DNA from: Paguma larvata
Lineage: Eukaryota > Chordata > Mammalia > Carnivora > Viverridae
Direction: 5' to 3'
Length of the DNA: 64,000 nucleotides
NCBI GenBank assembly: GCA_030068075.1
Contig: CM057826.1
Coordinates: 112,120,746-112,184,745 of the forward strand
Below are positions 48,048 through 58,960 of the stretch, piece by piece. The translations under genes were made by a program, and so were the position numbers. Below the pieces are notes generated by a model. It was not told the DNA's origin. It made no database searches and was given only the letters and a program-made list of their open reading frames with translations. How positions within the stretch are numbered: position 1 is the stretch's first letter; the number at the start of each line of letters is the position of its first letter.

Positions 48048-48165
48048 AAGAGTACATTTATCTTGATGAGCGCTAAGCAATGCACAGAACTGTTGAATCA
48101 TTATATTGTACACCTGAACCAATATTACACTATACTATACATTAATTATAGTGGAATTTTTTATA

Positions 48166-48775
48166 TAGGTATTTTCAAGGTTTTTCTCCAGACTTTACTA
48201 GAGAAAAAAAAACAACAAAAAAACAAACAAAAAAAAACCCTGCAAAGCAGCTCTGTGCATAGTCTTAAGTGCTGATCTTCTGGAAATCTCAACGCTTTCA
48301 TTTGCCTCCAACAAGCTCCCATATGTGGAGGAGAAAGAGCTCAAAGGTGTAGATATAAAATACTAACTTTTTTCTTGCAGAGTAACAAGAACTTTACTTT
48401 GACTACAGTTAAGAATTGGAGAAGGAGTAGAGTGAAGCATTCTTGCCTTCTTTCTGCCTCCTGTGGTGATTTAGAAGAATGACCCAAAAGCAAGAAAATA
48501 CTTGGTGATTGATTAAAGAGCCCTACGGACTTACAAAGCAGAGAAAATTAATAAGTGTGTACTAAATAATATTCTGGACTGGCCACAAAAGCCCATTAAA
48601 TACAAAACTCTCATTGATACTTGGAAGTGAGTATCCCTACCCCCCACTGGAGCGATTTCTCCTCACCTGGACCACCCTACTTCCCCCTGCTAGAGGTGAT
48701 ATAGGAGATAGACACATCTGGTAATGGGGGGCAATGGGAGGACCTGGAAAATTTTTGTTTTTAAACTAGAGATCA
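48166..48775. other. Unique sequence, no gene seen
   Basis: Includes an A-rich tract at 48200-48240 and no recognisable gene or repeat. Confidence 0.4.
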
Positions 48776-49054
48776 GGGGTTAGCCAAATGCAGCCTGCTG
48801 CCTGTTCTTATATGATCTGTTAGCGAGACAATGGTTTTTACATTTTTCATCCATTCAAGAAAGCCAAAAGAATATTCCACGACATGTGAAAAATATAAAA
48901 TTCAAACTCATGTCCATGAATAACATTTAATTGGAAAGCAGTTATGCTCATTTGTTTACCAATTACCTAGAACGGTTTTACACTCTAACAGCAGAGTGGA
49001 GTAGTGACCACATGGCCTAAAACATTTCCTATCTGGCCCTTTCCAGAGTATGCT
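48776..49054 (-). mobile_element. hAT-type DNA transposon fossil, minus strand
   Basis: Reads ggggttagccaaatgcagcc, ctgctgcctgttcttatat, gcagagtggagtagtgacc, catggcctaaaacatttcc and atctggccctttccagag, the reverse complement of the element at 14118-14320, in a longer version with an internal AT-rich segment. Confidence 0.75.
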
Positions 49055-49985
49055 GATCCCTGCACTAGACTCTAAGTATCAAAAGGACAGAGACTATGTA
49101 TGTGTTATCAACATTTGGTTATTTGGCTGCCCGGCATCCAGTTCCTTTGTTTTGAAGGCCCAGCCTGGTTCCTTTCAGAGAGAGGCCTTTCCTCACTTTC
49201 AGCACAGTCCTTTGGGTGGGGCCCACCTAGGACTTTAAAGAGTTCCCTCACTTTTCCGAAGGACTTCAACCTGAGATGTAGAATTGGCATCACTGCTTTC
49301 ATGTACAAATTGAGCTAACACAGAGTAAAAGAAACAACAGGCAGAGAAGCAGATAGACACACCAGGTGCCTACTATATGACCTGAGCCTTGATCACACAA
49401 ACTCTGAAGCCAAATCCACTCTTTAATTCTAAGACAGTTTTGCTCATATTTGTTTGAATTTGATTTTCTGTCACATGCAATAAGAAAAAAAAGAAGCAGT
49501 AGTCTTAACCAATAATTCCATTTCCATTTGATTCCTGACAGCAGCGAGGTCCACAGCATTAATACTGGAAGGCTCTGTAAATGCCCATGAATTGGGATGA
49601 CAGTTGGAACAATTTAGAGCTGAGAAAAGGAATCCCCGCAGTTCTTTAGATATACAGAAGTAAATAAACACAAAGAATGCAGAACACTCAAAGGCAAGAC
49701 AAGTTAAAAAAAAAACAGCAGCAATATCAATGACCACTGACTGTCAACATGTGTCTCGCATTGGTTCAATCCTAACATGTCTTACGACAATGTATTAAAA
49801 CCCCATGTAACAGAGACACAGATGCTGGAGGCTTTGTCAGATGTAACGAAGTTAGTCAGAGGAGCCTGAAACCAGATCTGCGCGATTTGAAAGCCCATGG
49901 TCACAAATTCTTTGCCTATTAGAGCTCCTCTTCCTTAGACACAGGTCCTCTGAAGTAAGGCAGCCTGCCAAGGACAACCTAAAAA
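49055..49985. other. Unique sequence, no gene seen
   Basis: Short overlapping frames on both strands (62-88 residues) and no recognisable domain or repeat. Confidence 0.4.
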
Positions 49986-50065
49986 TTAGGTTCAAGTTGT
50001 AGTGATCCCTTTCGATGTGACTTTCTGCAAGTGACTTTTCTGGATCCCCATTTCCTCACTTATAA

Positions 50066-50273
50066 AATTTTTTTATTGTTTATTTATTTTTGAGAGAAAG
50101 AGACACGGAGCGCAAGTGGGGAAGGGACAGATAGAGAGAGGGAGACACAAAATCCAAAGCAGGCTCCAGGCTCTGAGTTGTCAGCACAGAGCCTGAAGTG
50201 GGGCTCAAACCCATGAGATCATGCCCTGAGCCAAAGTCAGATGCTTAACTGACTGAGCCACTCAAGTGTCCCA
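50066..50273 (-). mobile_element. SINEC_Fc-type SINE inside MIR
   Basis: tgtttatttatttttgagag at the tail side, ggctctgagttgtcagcac in the body, ctgactgagccactcaagtg at the head. Confidence 0.93.
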
Positions 50274-50305
50274 GCCCATTTTCTCACATAAAAAATGGGG
50301 TTATT

Positions 50306-50520
50306 GGGGCACCTGGATGACTCATTTGGTTTAAATGTCTGACTTCAACTCAGGTCATGATCTCACGATTAAAGAGTGTAAGCCCTACATCGGGCTCTCT
50401 GCTGTCAGCACAGAGCCCACCCCTTCCCCACTTGCATGCACATGCGCTCTCTCTCCTTCTCCCTCTCTCTCTCTCTCTCAAAAATAAAATAAAATAAAAG
50501 CAAACATTTAAAAAAATAAT
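50306..50520 (+). mobile_element. SINEC_Fc-type SINE inside MIR
   Basis: Head ggggcacctggatgactcat, a body shortened after tcggg, tail aaaaataaaataaaataaa. The duplicated MIR bases aaaatggggttatt / aaaatggtgttatt flank it (50292 and 50521), with one mismatch. Confidence 0.93.
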
Positions 50521-50561
50521 AAAATGGTGTTATTATCTGCCCATATCAAAAAGTTGCCTTG

Positions 50562-50781
50562 GGGGGCCTAAGTGGCTCAGTCAGTTAAGCATCCTACTTT
50601 GGCCACGTCATGATCTCACCGTTGGTGCTTCAAGCCCTACAGTGGGCACCGGGCTGACAGCTGGAACCTGCTTCGGCTTCTGTGTCTGCCTCTCTCTCTC
50701 TGCCCCTCCCCACTCATGCTCTGTCTCTCTCTCTCTCCCTCTCTCAAAAGTAAATAAAATATTAAAACAAAAAAATTTTTT
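50562..50781 (+). mobile_element. SINEC_Fc-type SINE inside MIR
   Basis: Head ggggggcctaagtggctcagtc, CT-rich body, tail aaagtaaataaaatatt. The duplicated flank aaaagttgccttg lies at 50549-50561 and 50782-50794. Confidence 0.95.
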
Positions 50782-50899
50782 AAAAGTTGCCTTGAGGATT
50801 CAATGACCAAAAAAACAACACCGTTAAGCTCCTGGCACAGTACTTGACACGTGCCAGGAGTCTCGAAAGGGTTCATCTTCAGTTTCCATGACCATACAG

Positions 50900-51470
50900 G
50901 TCAGGGAGGTCCTGTAGCCCGGAAGTCTCTTTCCAACGACAGTCCGGCAGAATTCATTCCAAAGGAACATGCACACGCTCAGCTGCTCTTGTGAGACCCA
51001 GAGCAGGCACTAAATGCTGCGAGTGTATCCTTCACTGGCTCCTGGTAATGAATTGTGCTTTTAACCAGCCTGATGCAGCCAGGCCTCACGTTCCCGAGCT
51101 GAAGCCCATTAGCATACACAGCACCATTTACTGATAAATGCGTGTAATTTGTTTCTAGCGTGTCACTGTTTTATGGCTGCTTCCTGTCTTGGGGCTCAAG
51201 TGATGAAGTTTTATGCAGTTGTGGCTTTTTTTTTTCTTTTAATTGGAGCTTTAGATTTCAAGAAACAAAAAATTCGTGTTTCATTTGAAATCCCTCATGG
51301 ATTTGCAAGCCTTTGGTGCATTTAAAGGGGAAAACGAAGAGGGAAAGAATGAGGGGACGTCTAATTGATCAACCAGGGTAAAGAAAATCAAGGCGGCTTA
51401 TCTTGATGAATGATGAATGAAGGAAACACCTAGTCACGTGATTTTTTGTGTGAAAACTAGCGCATTCTGT
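50900..51470. other. Repeat-free tract, candidate conserved noncoding DNA
   Basis: Bracketed by repeats but itself free of them. It holds clusters of homeodomain-like (taat/atta), GATA-like (cttatcttgatg) and T-rich words between about 51100 and 51420, of the kind often conserved in enhancers. This is composition only; no conservation has been measured. Confidence 0.3.
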
Positions 51471-51482
51471 TGTCTTTCTTAG

Positions 51483-51519
51483 ATGCTGTGACCATGTCTA
51501 ATGTACCAGACAAGCAGAG
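51483..51519 (+). other. Candidate 37-nt exon-like segment
   Basis: A pyrimidine-rich acceptor (ctgttgtctttcttag, ending 51482) and a strong donor (CAGAG|gtaag, 51520) bound 37 nt containing an ATG at 51495. Match to splice consensus is good, but such pairs also occur by chance in 64 kb. No neighbouring exon was found. Confidence 0.2.
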
Positions 51520-52321
51520 GTAAGAGTCCCTTTAACCTACACAATGGGGGTCAATGGAAGCAACTACCCTGATACCCAACCCTTCAACAAACTTGTACAT
51601 GACCTTGGTCAATGATTTAGGTAAGTTTCAGCTTCCCGTTATAGAAAACAGGCGCAAAAGTTCTCGGTTCACAGATATGATCAGATATGTGGTTGTGGTC
51701 AAGAAGACTGTAGGAGAATCTACACAGGCACAGATGGGCACACATGGACTATCAGCAGGAGCCCCCAGTGCTCCACAGACGGTGTAGGACGTCTGTCCAA
51801 AATGCTACTGCCAGCAGCTAAGCAGATTTTATCAGCCCATTGCGCCCTCTTGTCTCTTAGCTCATGCCAACATCCAGAGAAGCAAGCCTGACTGTCCACT
51901 TAGCTAACTTGCTTGCTGGAGGCAGAGAGACTGAAAGTGTGGCAACCCCAGAGGGCACTGCCCCACACCAGGGAGAGTCCCAGGAAGACACCAAACAAGG
52001 CAACTCTCCCCCAGATAAGACATGCCTATGACAATAGGATGGTGTAAAAATAAACACAGAGAAAGCCCTTAGCAACCTACTAGAATATAGCAGATGGCCA
52101 ATAAATGGCAGTTATTCTTATTGCTGTAATTAGCATTATTTTTAGCTACTACCACTCTGGCCACCAGGGGTGATACAGGCAGGTGATAAAAACGGATTCA
52201 TTTTTGATGAATTCATGATGAGGGATCATGGGGAGAGGGTAGAACTATAGACATAAAACATAGAGGGCAATGCTTCTGAGAAATAATACCTAAGAATATC
52301 AAAGCCACTCATGAACCATTC
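51520..52321. other. Unique sequence, no gene seen
   Basis: Frames of 77 and 72 residues (51554-51787 plus, 51857-52075 minus) carry no recognised domain. No repeat identified. Confidence 0.4.
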
Positions 52322-52536
52322 TTTTTTTTTAAGATTATTTATTTTGAGACAGAGAAAGAAAATGTGTGCACACGTGCAAGCAGGGGAAGGGCAGAGAGAG
52401 AGAGACAGAATCCCAAGCATGCTCTGCACTATCAGCACAGAGCCCAACGTGGGGCTCGATCTCACAAACCGTGAGAGCATGACCTGAGCCAAGATCAGGA
52501 GTTGGACCCTTAACTGAAAGAGCCAAGCAGGAGTCC
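52322..52536 (-). mobile_element. SINEC_Fc-type SINE, diverged
   Basis: T-run then attatttattttgagacag, agggcagagagagagagaca, cacagagcccaacgtggggc and a worn head side (aactgaaagagccaagcagg). Older than most copies here. Confidence 0.88.
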
Positions 52537-53242
52537 AAATGAACTTTGTTGGTATCACTGTCCACCTGGACACTGCGGCACCATCTCCAGCTCTGCAGGA
52601 AATGGTGCTGTTATGCCAGGGCCCCCTTCCATTTTGCAGATTCCCCTACACCATGAGCAGGGTCCTTAGGTCTGCTCATCCAGTTTCTTCCATTTTAATG
52701 ACTTGCCTCAAGTCTCACATGTAGACAAGATAAACCTGAGGTCCTCCGGAGGTTAATATTTGGGCGCAAATTTTATAATTTAAAAAGAACATGGGTAGGC
52801 TTAAACAGTGTTTGCATCAAAAATACAGCTGAAGTCTAATTATGAGCCCCGTGTAACTAAGCAGAAAATGCAAGGTTGACATGGAAATTAATTCTTTGCA
52901 TCTCTCTGCTGTGTACAGTAGGGATTTTTTTTTTTAAGGGGAGAATTCTCACCAGGGGCTCAAGTCCTATTTGTCAGTGTCTTTCAACTAAAATTACAGG
53001 TAATGTAATGTCTTGCAAACTGGTCTATAAGTCATTCTGATATTGCAAGAAAGGGAATTATTCTCTGAAATGTATGATTGGAACCACTTCTGGGAGTGCT
53101 AAGGTAACTTCATATGGCTTGGTTCTTCCACATAGACAGGGTACATGATGGTGTGTTAATGATGTACCTGAGGACTTAGAGGGCTCAGAAGGGACATGGT
53201 GGTTGAAAAACAAAACAAAACAAACAAACAAACAAAAAAACA
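52537..53242. other. Unique sequence, no gene seen
   Basis: No repeat until the (aaac)n run at 53205-53238. No credible reading frame. Confidence 0.4.
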
Positions 53243-53340
53243 GTGGTACCTAGCTGGCTCAGTCAGTGGAGCGGGATTGTGAGTTCAAGCCATGTATTAG
53301 TACAGAGATTACTTTAAAAAAAAATAAAATCTTTAAAAAT
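53243..53340 (+). mobile_element. Short SINEC-type SINE
   Basis: ggtacctagctggctcagtc head, gagttcaagccatg B-box region and cagagattactttaaaaaaa tail. Short form; part of the A-box to B-box interval is missing. Confidence 0.8.
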
Positions 53341-54189
53341 CAAAAACTAAATATCCCACATACTCATTGTTGGGTAAGATTTAGTAAAATTAGTAGAAAA
53401 TTAGTATTGGATTGAAGGTTACTATAATCTAAAATATATAATTATTTAGAGTTGCCTTACTCCGTTTCCCCACCATGCCAGATCTCTCACCCATCCCAAT
53501 ATCTTTAAGATATAACCCAAGTTGTGATAGTGATAATGCTAAATGATTAGAATAATCATTAATCAAATTTTAATTAAAAGTTAATGTGCTGAGTAGTCAT
53601 TCCTTCATCTGAACAGTAGCTATTCAATGCCTCCCATTTGGTGGGAGCAGTACTGAGTTCAGGGAATGCATTGAAGAGCAAAGACTGTCAAGGAAAGCTG
53701 GAAGTTTCTAGGCTTTTGGAAGAAAAAACAATGAATATTTTAAAAAATGCTAAGTGGTAAAAGCTATCAGTACTAACAGAAGGGTAAGACAAATAAGGTT
53801 TCTCTAACCAAGTGCAGCAAACAAGCAGAGAAGCAAAGAATATGAGTTGGTACCCAGGTCAAGAGTGTATGGGGTAGACAGAGAGGAAAATGTTTTGTCT
53901 GACAGTCATCTAACTTGCCTCATCATTCCTCCCAAGGAATTTCAAATGTCTCTAAACATCCTTGTTACCAGTAAAGTATGTATGTCCCTTGACACATCCT
54001 TAGCATGCCAACCAACTGAAGGACAAAACTTCTCAGATCTGGTGCTATTGTTTAAGCCACTATGAGTAAGACAATGAAGATTATACACATCACAGTAAGG
54101 TGTGGTTCAGCCCTGCCCTCTATAAACACCCAATCTCGTTTTGAAGACAAATCTATAAATAAAAACTATGTTAAAAGTCTAATTGTTAA
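53341..54189. other. Unique sequence, no gene seen
   Basis: The segment 53590-53800 resembles the gagcagtactgagttcagg / aatgctaagtggtaa wording of a common mammalian repeat I cannot name. Nothing coding. Confidence 0.35.
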
Positions 54190-55256
54190 AAATCTAACTC
54201 TCATGCATTGATGGAGAGAATGCAAAAAGGTACAAGTTACTTCGGAAAACAGTTCCCAAAGTTGCAAAAAAGGCATTCTCTTTAAAACCTAAACATATTC
54301 TGACCATATCATCTGGCATTCGCATACCTTGGTATTCACCCAAAGGTACTGAAAACTCAAATGCACACAAAATCTGCACCCAGATGTTTACAGCAGTTTA
54401 ATTCATAATCGCAAACACTTGGAAACAAGCAAGGTATCCTTGTAGGTGAGTGGGAAAATACACTGATATATCAAGATGATGAAATATTATTTGGCGCTAG
54501 AAAGAAAGAAGCTATCAAGCCATGAAAAGACATGGAAGAATCTAAAAAGGAGATTACTAAGTGAAAGAAGACAAGTTCAAAATGCTACTTTTAAAAAGAA
54601 AAAATCCTACTGTATAATTTCAACTCTCTAACATTCTGAGGGAAAAGGAAAAACTATGGGAACAATAAAAAGCTCACTGGTTGGGGGAGAGGACAGAGAG
54701 ACTGAAAGGTAGATAGGAAGAACACAGTGGCATTTTTAGGACCCTGAAAATATTCTGTGTAATATAATGATGAGTATGTGGCATTACACATTTATCCAAA
54801 CCCATAAAATGCTTGACATCAAGAGTAACCTCTAAGGGGGGCACCTGGGTGGCTCAGTCGGTTGAGCGTCCGACTTCGGCTCAAGTCATGATCTCACGGT
54901 TCATGAGTTCGAGCCCCACGTCGGGCTCTGTGCTGACAGCTCAGAGCCTGGAGCCTGCTTCGGATACTGTGTCTCCCTCTCTCTCCGCCCCTCTCCCGCT
55001 GGTGCTATGTCTCTCTCTGTCTCAAAAATAAATAAACATTAAAAAAAAAGAGTAACCTCTAAGGTAAACTATGCACTTCAAGTGATTATAATTAATGGAG
55101 GTTCATCTGTGGTGAAAAAATGCACATTCCAGTGGGGATCGTTAATGGCGGGAGAAGCTATACAAGTATGGGTGCCGTGTCTACATGGCAAATCTCTGTA
55201 CCTTCCTCTCAATTGTGGTGTAAACCTAAAACTGCTCTAAAAGTAATAGTAAGACT
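54190..55256 (+). mobile_element. Old L1M 3' end carrying a young SINE
   Basis: ctcatgcattgatggagaga, tacaagttacttcgga, tattcacccaaaggtact, cagatgtttacagcagttta and, beyond the SINE, aattgtggtgtaaacctaaaac and ctgctctaaaagtaata follow L1 ORF2-end and 3'UTR order. Non-functional. Confidence 0.75.
54838..55047 (+). mobile_element. SINEC_Fc SINE, best-preserved copy
   Basis: Near-model sequence: gggcacctgggtggctcagtc, A-box tggctcagtcggttgag, B-box gagttcgagccccacg, cagagcctggagcctgcttc, aaaaataaataaacatt and nine A. The CpG sites (gagcgtccgacttcggc, cacgtcgggc) are unmutated. A perfect 17-bp target-site duplication, aagagtaacctctaagg, lies at 54821-54837 and 55048-55064. This fits a recent insertion. 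Confidence 0.98.
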
Positions 55257-56119
55257 TTTTAAAAGAAGAAACACAAGGTTTTCATGGGTCTTTACGGGGA
55301 GTAGAAGAAATTGGTGGGAAAGTGAAGAAATACAGCCCTGGAAGATTTAATGGAGGAAATAAATTCATAGATAAGAGAATGAATGTCCAGTTTGGTTGTA
55401 GCTAATGAATTGATCAAGTTGGCCAACTCCTGCCTAATCTGGACCCAAGGCAGACAATTATGACTGGCTGATCCCCATTCTATTTCTATTTCTAAAAAGT
55501 TTCCTTTCCAGGCAACCAATCCTGAGAAGCTGAAATATAAAACTTACCCAGCAAAATGATGGCACCACTAACAGAAGCAAGGGAGTGAGGAAAGAGAGCT
55601 GAGCTTTGAGGGAAACAGTACAGATCGATTTAATTTATTTGTAAGGGTGTGCCTGGGAGAAATCTAGGGAAATTCAGCAAGACCTATTCACCTGGGAATC
55701 AGCCTCAGAAAGGTGCTTGCAGATCGACATTCACTCTCTGGAGCCCTCTTTGCTACAGAAAAACCACAAACCCAGGCTACTTTGGACAGGGATGAATGAG
55801 CTCTTCACCGAAGACGCTCCAGAGTTGTGGAGACAAGGTTGCAAAGTGAGTGACTGTACAAGTATGCTAGTGGGCCAGTTCAGGGTTTTTACAAATGTCC
55901 TTCATTCTCCTTCATTCGTGTTAACTATTAGCATGAAAAGAGGTAATAATAGATATACTAGCAACTAGCCAAGACTTTGTCCTTGAAATGCAAAGATAAC
56001 TGTAAGAATATACGTAAATTAAAGGCTACCCATCAGATTATTTGTCTCACATTGTTTAAATACTGAACAACATGTAATTGAGTAAAATTTACTTATCAGT
56101 CACCATTCTAAAACATGTA
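55257..56119. other. Unique sequence, no gene seen
   Basis: The 83-residue frame at 55717-55968 lacks any recognised motif or splice context. No repeat recognised. Confidence 0.4.
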
Positions 56120-56285
56120 TGCTCAGAACAACTCTCTTATGCAAACAATATCTCCAATTTATTATATATGAGAAAAAACGATACATGGACAGATTAAAAA
56201 ATTTCCATGAGTCACACTACTGGAAATGGTAGAACTGGAATTGAAACCCCACCAGCCTCACTATCAGACTACTGGCTGGCAGAGC
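56120..56285 (-). mobile_element. Probable MIR SINE, minus strand
   Basis: ctccaatttattatatatga, catggacagattaaaaaatt, tggtagaactggaattgaaac resemble reverse MIR in the right order but are diverged. Confidence 0.5.
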
Positions 56286-56739
56286 GTGCAGCGCCTTTGT
56301 AGAGTGGGAGCTTGAGCTGAGAGGTCACTAAAGGCTCATGGACAGAAGGGAGGGTCTCTGGAAATCCCGAGTTTTGATGGATGGTGTATATCCCATAGTT
56401 ACATGAACATAACGAATAGCATTTAACTAATGAGATGGTTAAGATGGGACCTCCACAGGTGAGAACATAGGATTAAGCATTTTCAAAGAATATAATTTAA
56501 TACAGCATATAAATGAATACAAATTCAAGATAGTGTGTGTGTGCACATGAGTACATGGAAGAGAGGGGAAATAAGTGTAAGGTAGTATGTATTTACTGGT
56601 CAGAGTTTAGTGCAGAAAACAAAACCTTCTCTAGGTGTCTTGGAAAGATTGGGATTTAATTCAGGGATTAGGTGTTTGCAAAAATCACTCCAAGAGTTAG
56701 CTGAATGTAATTTAAAAGGCTGCCTCTAGGCTTCTGTGG
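56286..56739. other. Unique sequence, no gene seen
   Basis: Contains only a short (tg)n at about 56533. No frame or repeat identified. Confidence 0.4.
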
Positions 56740-57105
56740 GAGTCCTAAGTCCTGCTCACCATCCACCTCTGGGACCACTTCCTAACCCCTTGGTCATTAG
56801 GTAAAACTTAGCACTGGTTCTGATCACTGATTTTTGAGAGTAAAGGACGTGCATTGTTTCCAGGTCAGAGCATTTGATTGCCAGGACAACATGTCTCCAC
56901 TTCTCCATCCCTCTTCCGTGGTACCCAGCAAAGACTGATTTGTCTACTTCATCTGTCTCAAGATTAGAGTGAGGAGACGCAAAGCACAGCTTCTCGCCAA
57001 TCCGCAGTGGGCACATAGCATAAATAAGAAATAAACTTTTGTTGTCATTAACCACTTAAGATTTTGAGATCGTTTGTTACCCAGCAGAACCTCACCTACG
57101 CTGAC
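56740..57105 (+). mobile_element. LTR-like mammalian repeat fossil
   Basis: Ends with aataagaaataaacttttgt, tgtcattaaccacttaagatt and ttgttacccagcagaacctc, a polyadenylation-and-tail wording shared by several mammalian LTR families. Family name not assignable by eye. Confidence 0.5.
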
Positions 57106-57641
57106 TCAAACAGGTTCTGACTTGAAGACTGTCAACTATCATAGCCACAAACCAGAGAGCAGGATCTATGATTGCCAGTGAGCTGATTGCCAGTAGCTGC
57201 TTCCATGGCTACCACCACTGTTGAAGCCAAAGCTTCCCCAGACTACAAAAGTAAAGAACAAACAGTAAACATGGAGTCTAGCTGCTACCAGTATTCACAT
57301 ATACCGGTAACACAAAATCTCAGGGCAAAGAAACAGAATGGTCTTTGCCTCCTTACTACCTTCAAAAATCTCAAGGTCATCTCCATGCCAGGACCTAAAC
57401 TGTATCAAGAATCCTAATAGCCAAAGAGTCAGGAGTATGTGGTTTTTAGCCTTCTCATTCATGCAATGGAGGAGTATGGGGACACAGAAAGTGATAGACA
57501 CTAAGTGCCAAAGCATAAGATCCAGCACAAATTCTGGAAGTTTGCTCCAGGGACCCTCTGCAACAGAACCACTGGAGGTGCCTACCACCAAGTGCAAATA
57601 TACATGGGCAGAATCCCAGGGAGCCGGGCATCTGCATTTTT
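57106..57641. other. Unique sequence, no gene seen
   Basis: Frames on both strands (up to 108 residues) overlap one another between 57187 and 57664, and none shows a recognised domain. Confidence 0.35.
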
Positions 57642-57838
57642 TAAAGTTTATTCATTTATTTTGAGAGAGAGAAAGAGAGCCATGCGAGTGGGGGAGGGGC
57701 AGAGAGAGAGGGAGAGAGAGAATCCCAACCAGGCTCTGCGCCGTCAGTGTGGAACCTGATCCCACAAATAGTGAGATCATGATGTGAGCTGAAATCAAAA
57801 GTCAGACACTTACCCGACTGAGCCACCCAGGCACCCCT
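57642..57838 (-). mobile_element. SINEC_Fc-type SINE, minus strand
   Basis: gtttattcatttattttgag tail side, cagagagagagggagagaga body, ccgactgagccacccaggc head. The flanks gggcatctgcattttt and ggacatctgcattttt differ at one base. Confidence 0.95.
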
Positions 57839-58960
57839 GGACATCTGCATTTTTACCAATGCATTTTGACAAACATAAAAGTCTGTATTTTTACATAAAC
57901 ACTGAAGCTGAGGTCCTCTCAATCACGGCGAAAAGGAATTGCCTATAAAAAAGAGATAAAAAAAAATCCAAAGCAAAATGGCTCCTACATGAAAATTGTT
58001 TTTTAATTTTAATGACTCCTATAAGTTGCATGTTTCCTACATAATTTCAAGTCATATTAAAATCGCAGATTATGAAAATTCGATTTAGTCCTGAAAAAAT
58101 AAATAAAACCCAATTCTTTTGTTTCACAAACGAGGATAATAAAGCACAGACAGGTTAACAATTTTGCTTAAGATGAAACATTTTTAGTGAGAAAATTTTG
58201 GGGACCAAAGAAGTGAATGAAAACCAAATAAATTAGATTTCATCTCAGAAGACAACTCATCAACCACCTGAGTATTACCTGCAGAGAAAACAGATCTTGG
58301 GAAACCCTTTATCCAGAAGCTACCAATGAGGAGCTCAAGCCACAGAGATATTCTTTTATTATGTACTCTGTATCCCTTTAACACTTGAGCTAACATCTAA
58401 AATTTGGGAGATTTCACATAAAAATCCATATATTCAGTTGCTTTTGAAAAATTAAAAGAGCTGACCATTTGGAGCCCACATCGCCAAATGGCTCTTCTGT
58501 GAAGCAGCTGCCAAATGCCCACCCAACCTTCTATGGTACACTCTCCAGTTTGCTACAATCCCCCACCAGTCCTTACTACCTCCTGGAATTTCAGACTGAA
58601 GGTCAATGCCCATTTATTAGCATGCTTGTCGTTGTCACTGTTGACAAAGATTTCTTTAAGGCTCTGTCAATCAAAAGTACAGTAACAAACATAGACAATG
58701 AGGTTGTGGAGTTCTTATACCTTCCCATTTCATTAATTTTTATTGCCTGCCTGGCCACTGGAGACAATTTGCCACTGGGGCCTTAGTATCTGGTAGCATT
58801 TCCGTCCTGAGGACCAGTAAACATGCGGTGTACGCTCTGAACTCCAACTGAGGAGAGCCCCCACCTGGTCACCTGCAGAACCGCACCCTGGAGAGCTCAC
58901 AATTTTTCTATTCTGGCACGCATAGCAGTTAGGCGTGCTTCTCTGTACAGAGCACCGCAG
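57839..58960. other. Mostly unique; small MIR scrap
   Basis: At about 58120-58190 (gtttcacaaacgaggataat, cacagacaggttaacaatt) lies a worn minus-strand MIR piece. The 105-residue frame at 58469-58786 has no recognised domain. Confidence 0.35.

Larger units (their letters stand above)
45327..48165 (+). mobile_element. Second, 5'-truncated L1 copy
   Basis: Begins in mid ORF2 (tgcaatccctagtaaaatacc), repeating a segment already present at about 44300 in the L1 to its left. It continues through the ORF2 C-terminus (140-residue frame at 46194-46616) to a 3'UTR (gatagttagcagaggggaggtgg) ending near 48165. Two later L1 insertions, at 45879-45984 and 46978-48047, sit inside it. Whether it arrived by insertion or by recombination with its neighbour is unclear. 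Confidence 0.85.
49986..50880 (+). mobile_element. MIR SINE split by three younger SINEs
   Basis: Four MIR pieces in order: 49986-50065 (gatgtgactttctgcaagtg, ccccatttcctcacttata), 50274-50305 (aaatggggttatt), 50521-50561 (tggtgttattatctgcc) and 50782-50880 (ttgaggattcaatgacc, ctcctggcacagtacttgac). Read without the insertions they form one MIR in consensus order. Confidence 0.75.

Noticed and set aside
54838..54910. tRNA-like A-box/B-box heads as tRNA genes
   Set aside because: All belong to SINEs; they lack a foldable acceptor stem and are followed by SINE bodies and A-rich tails.
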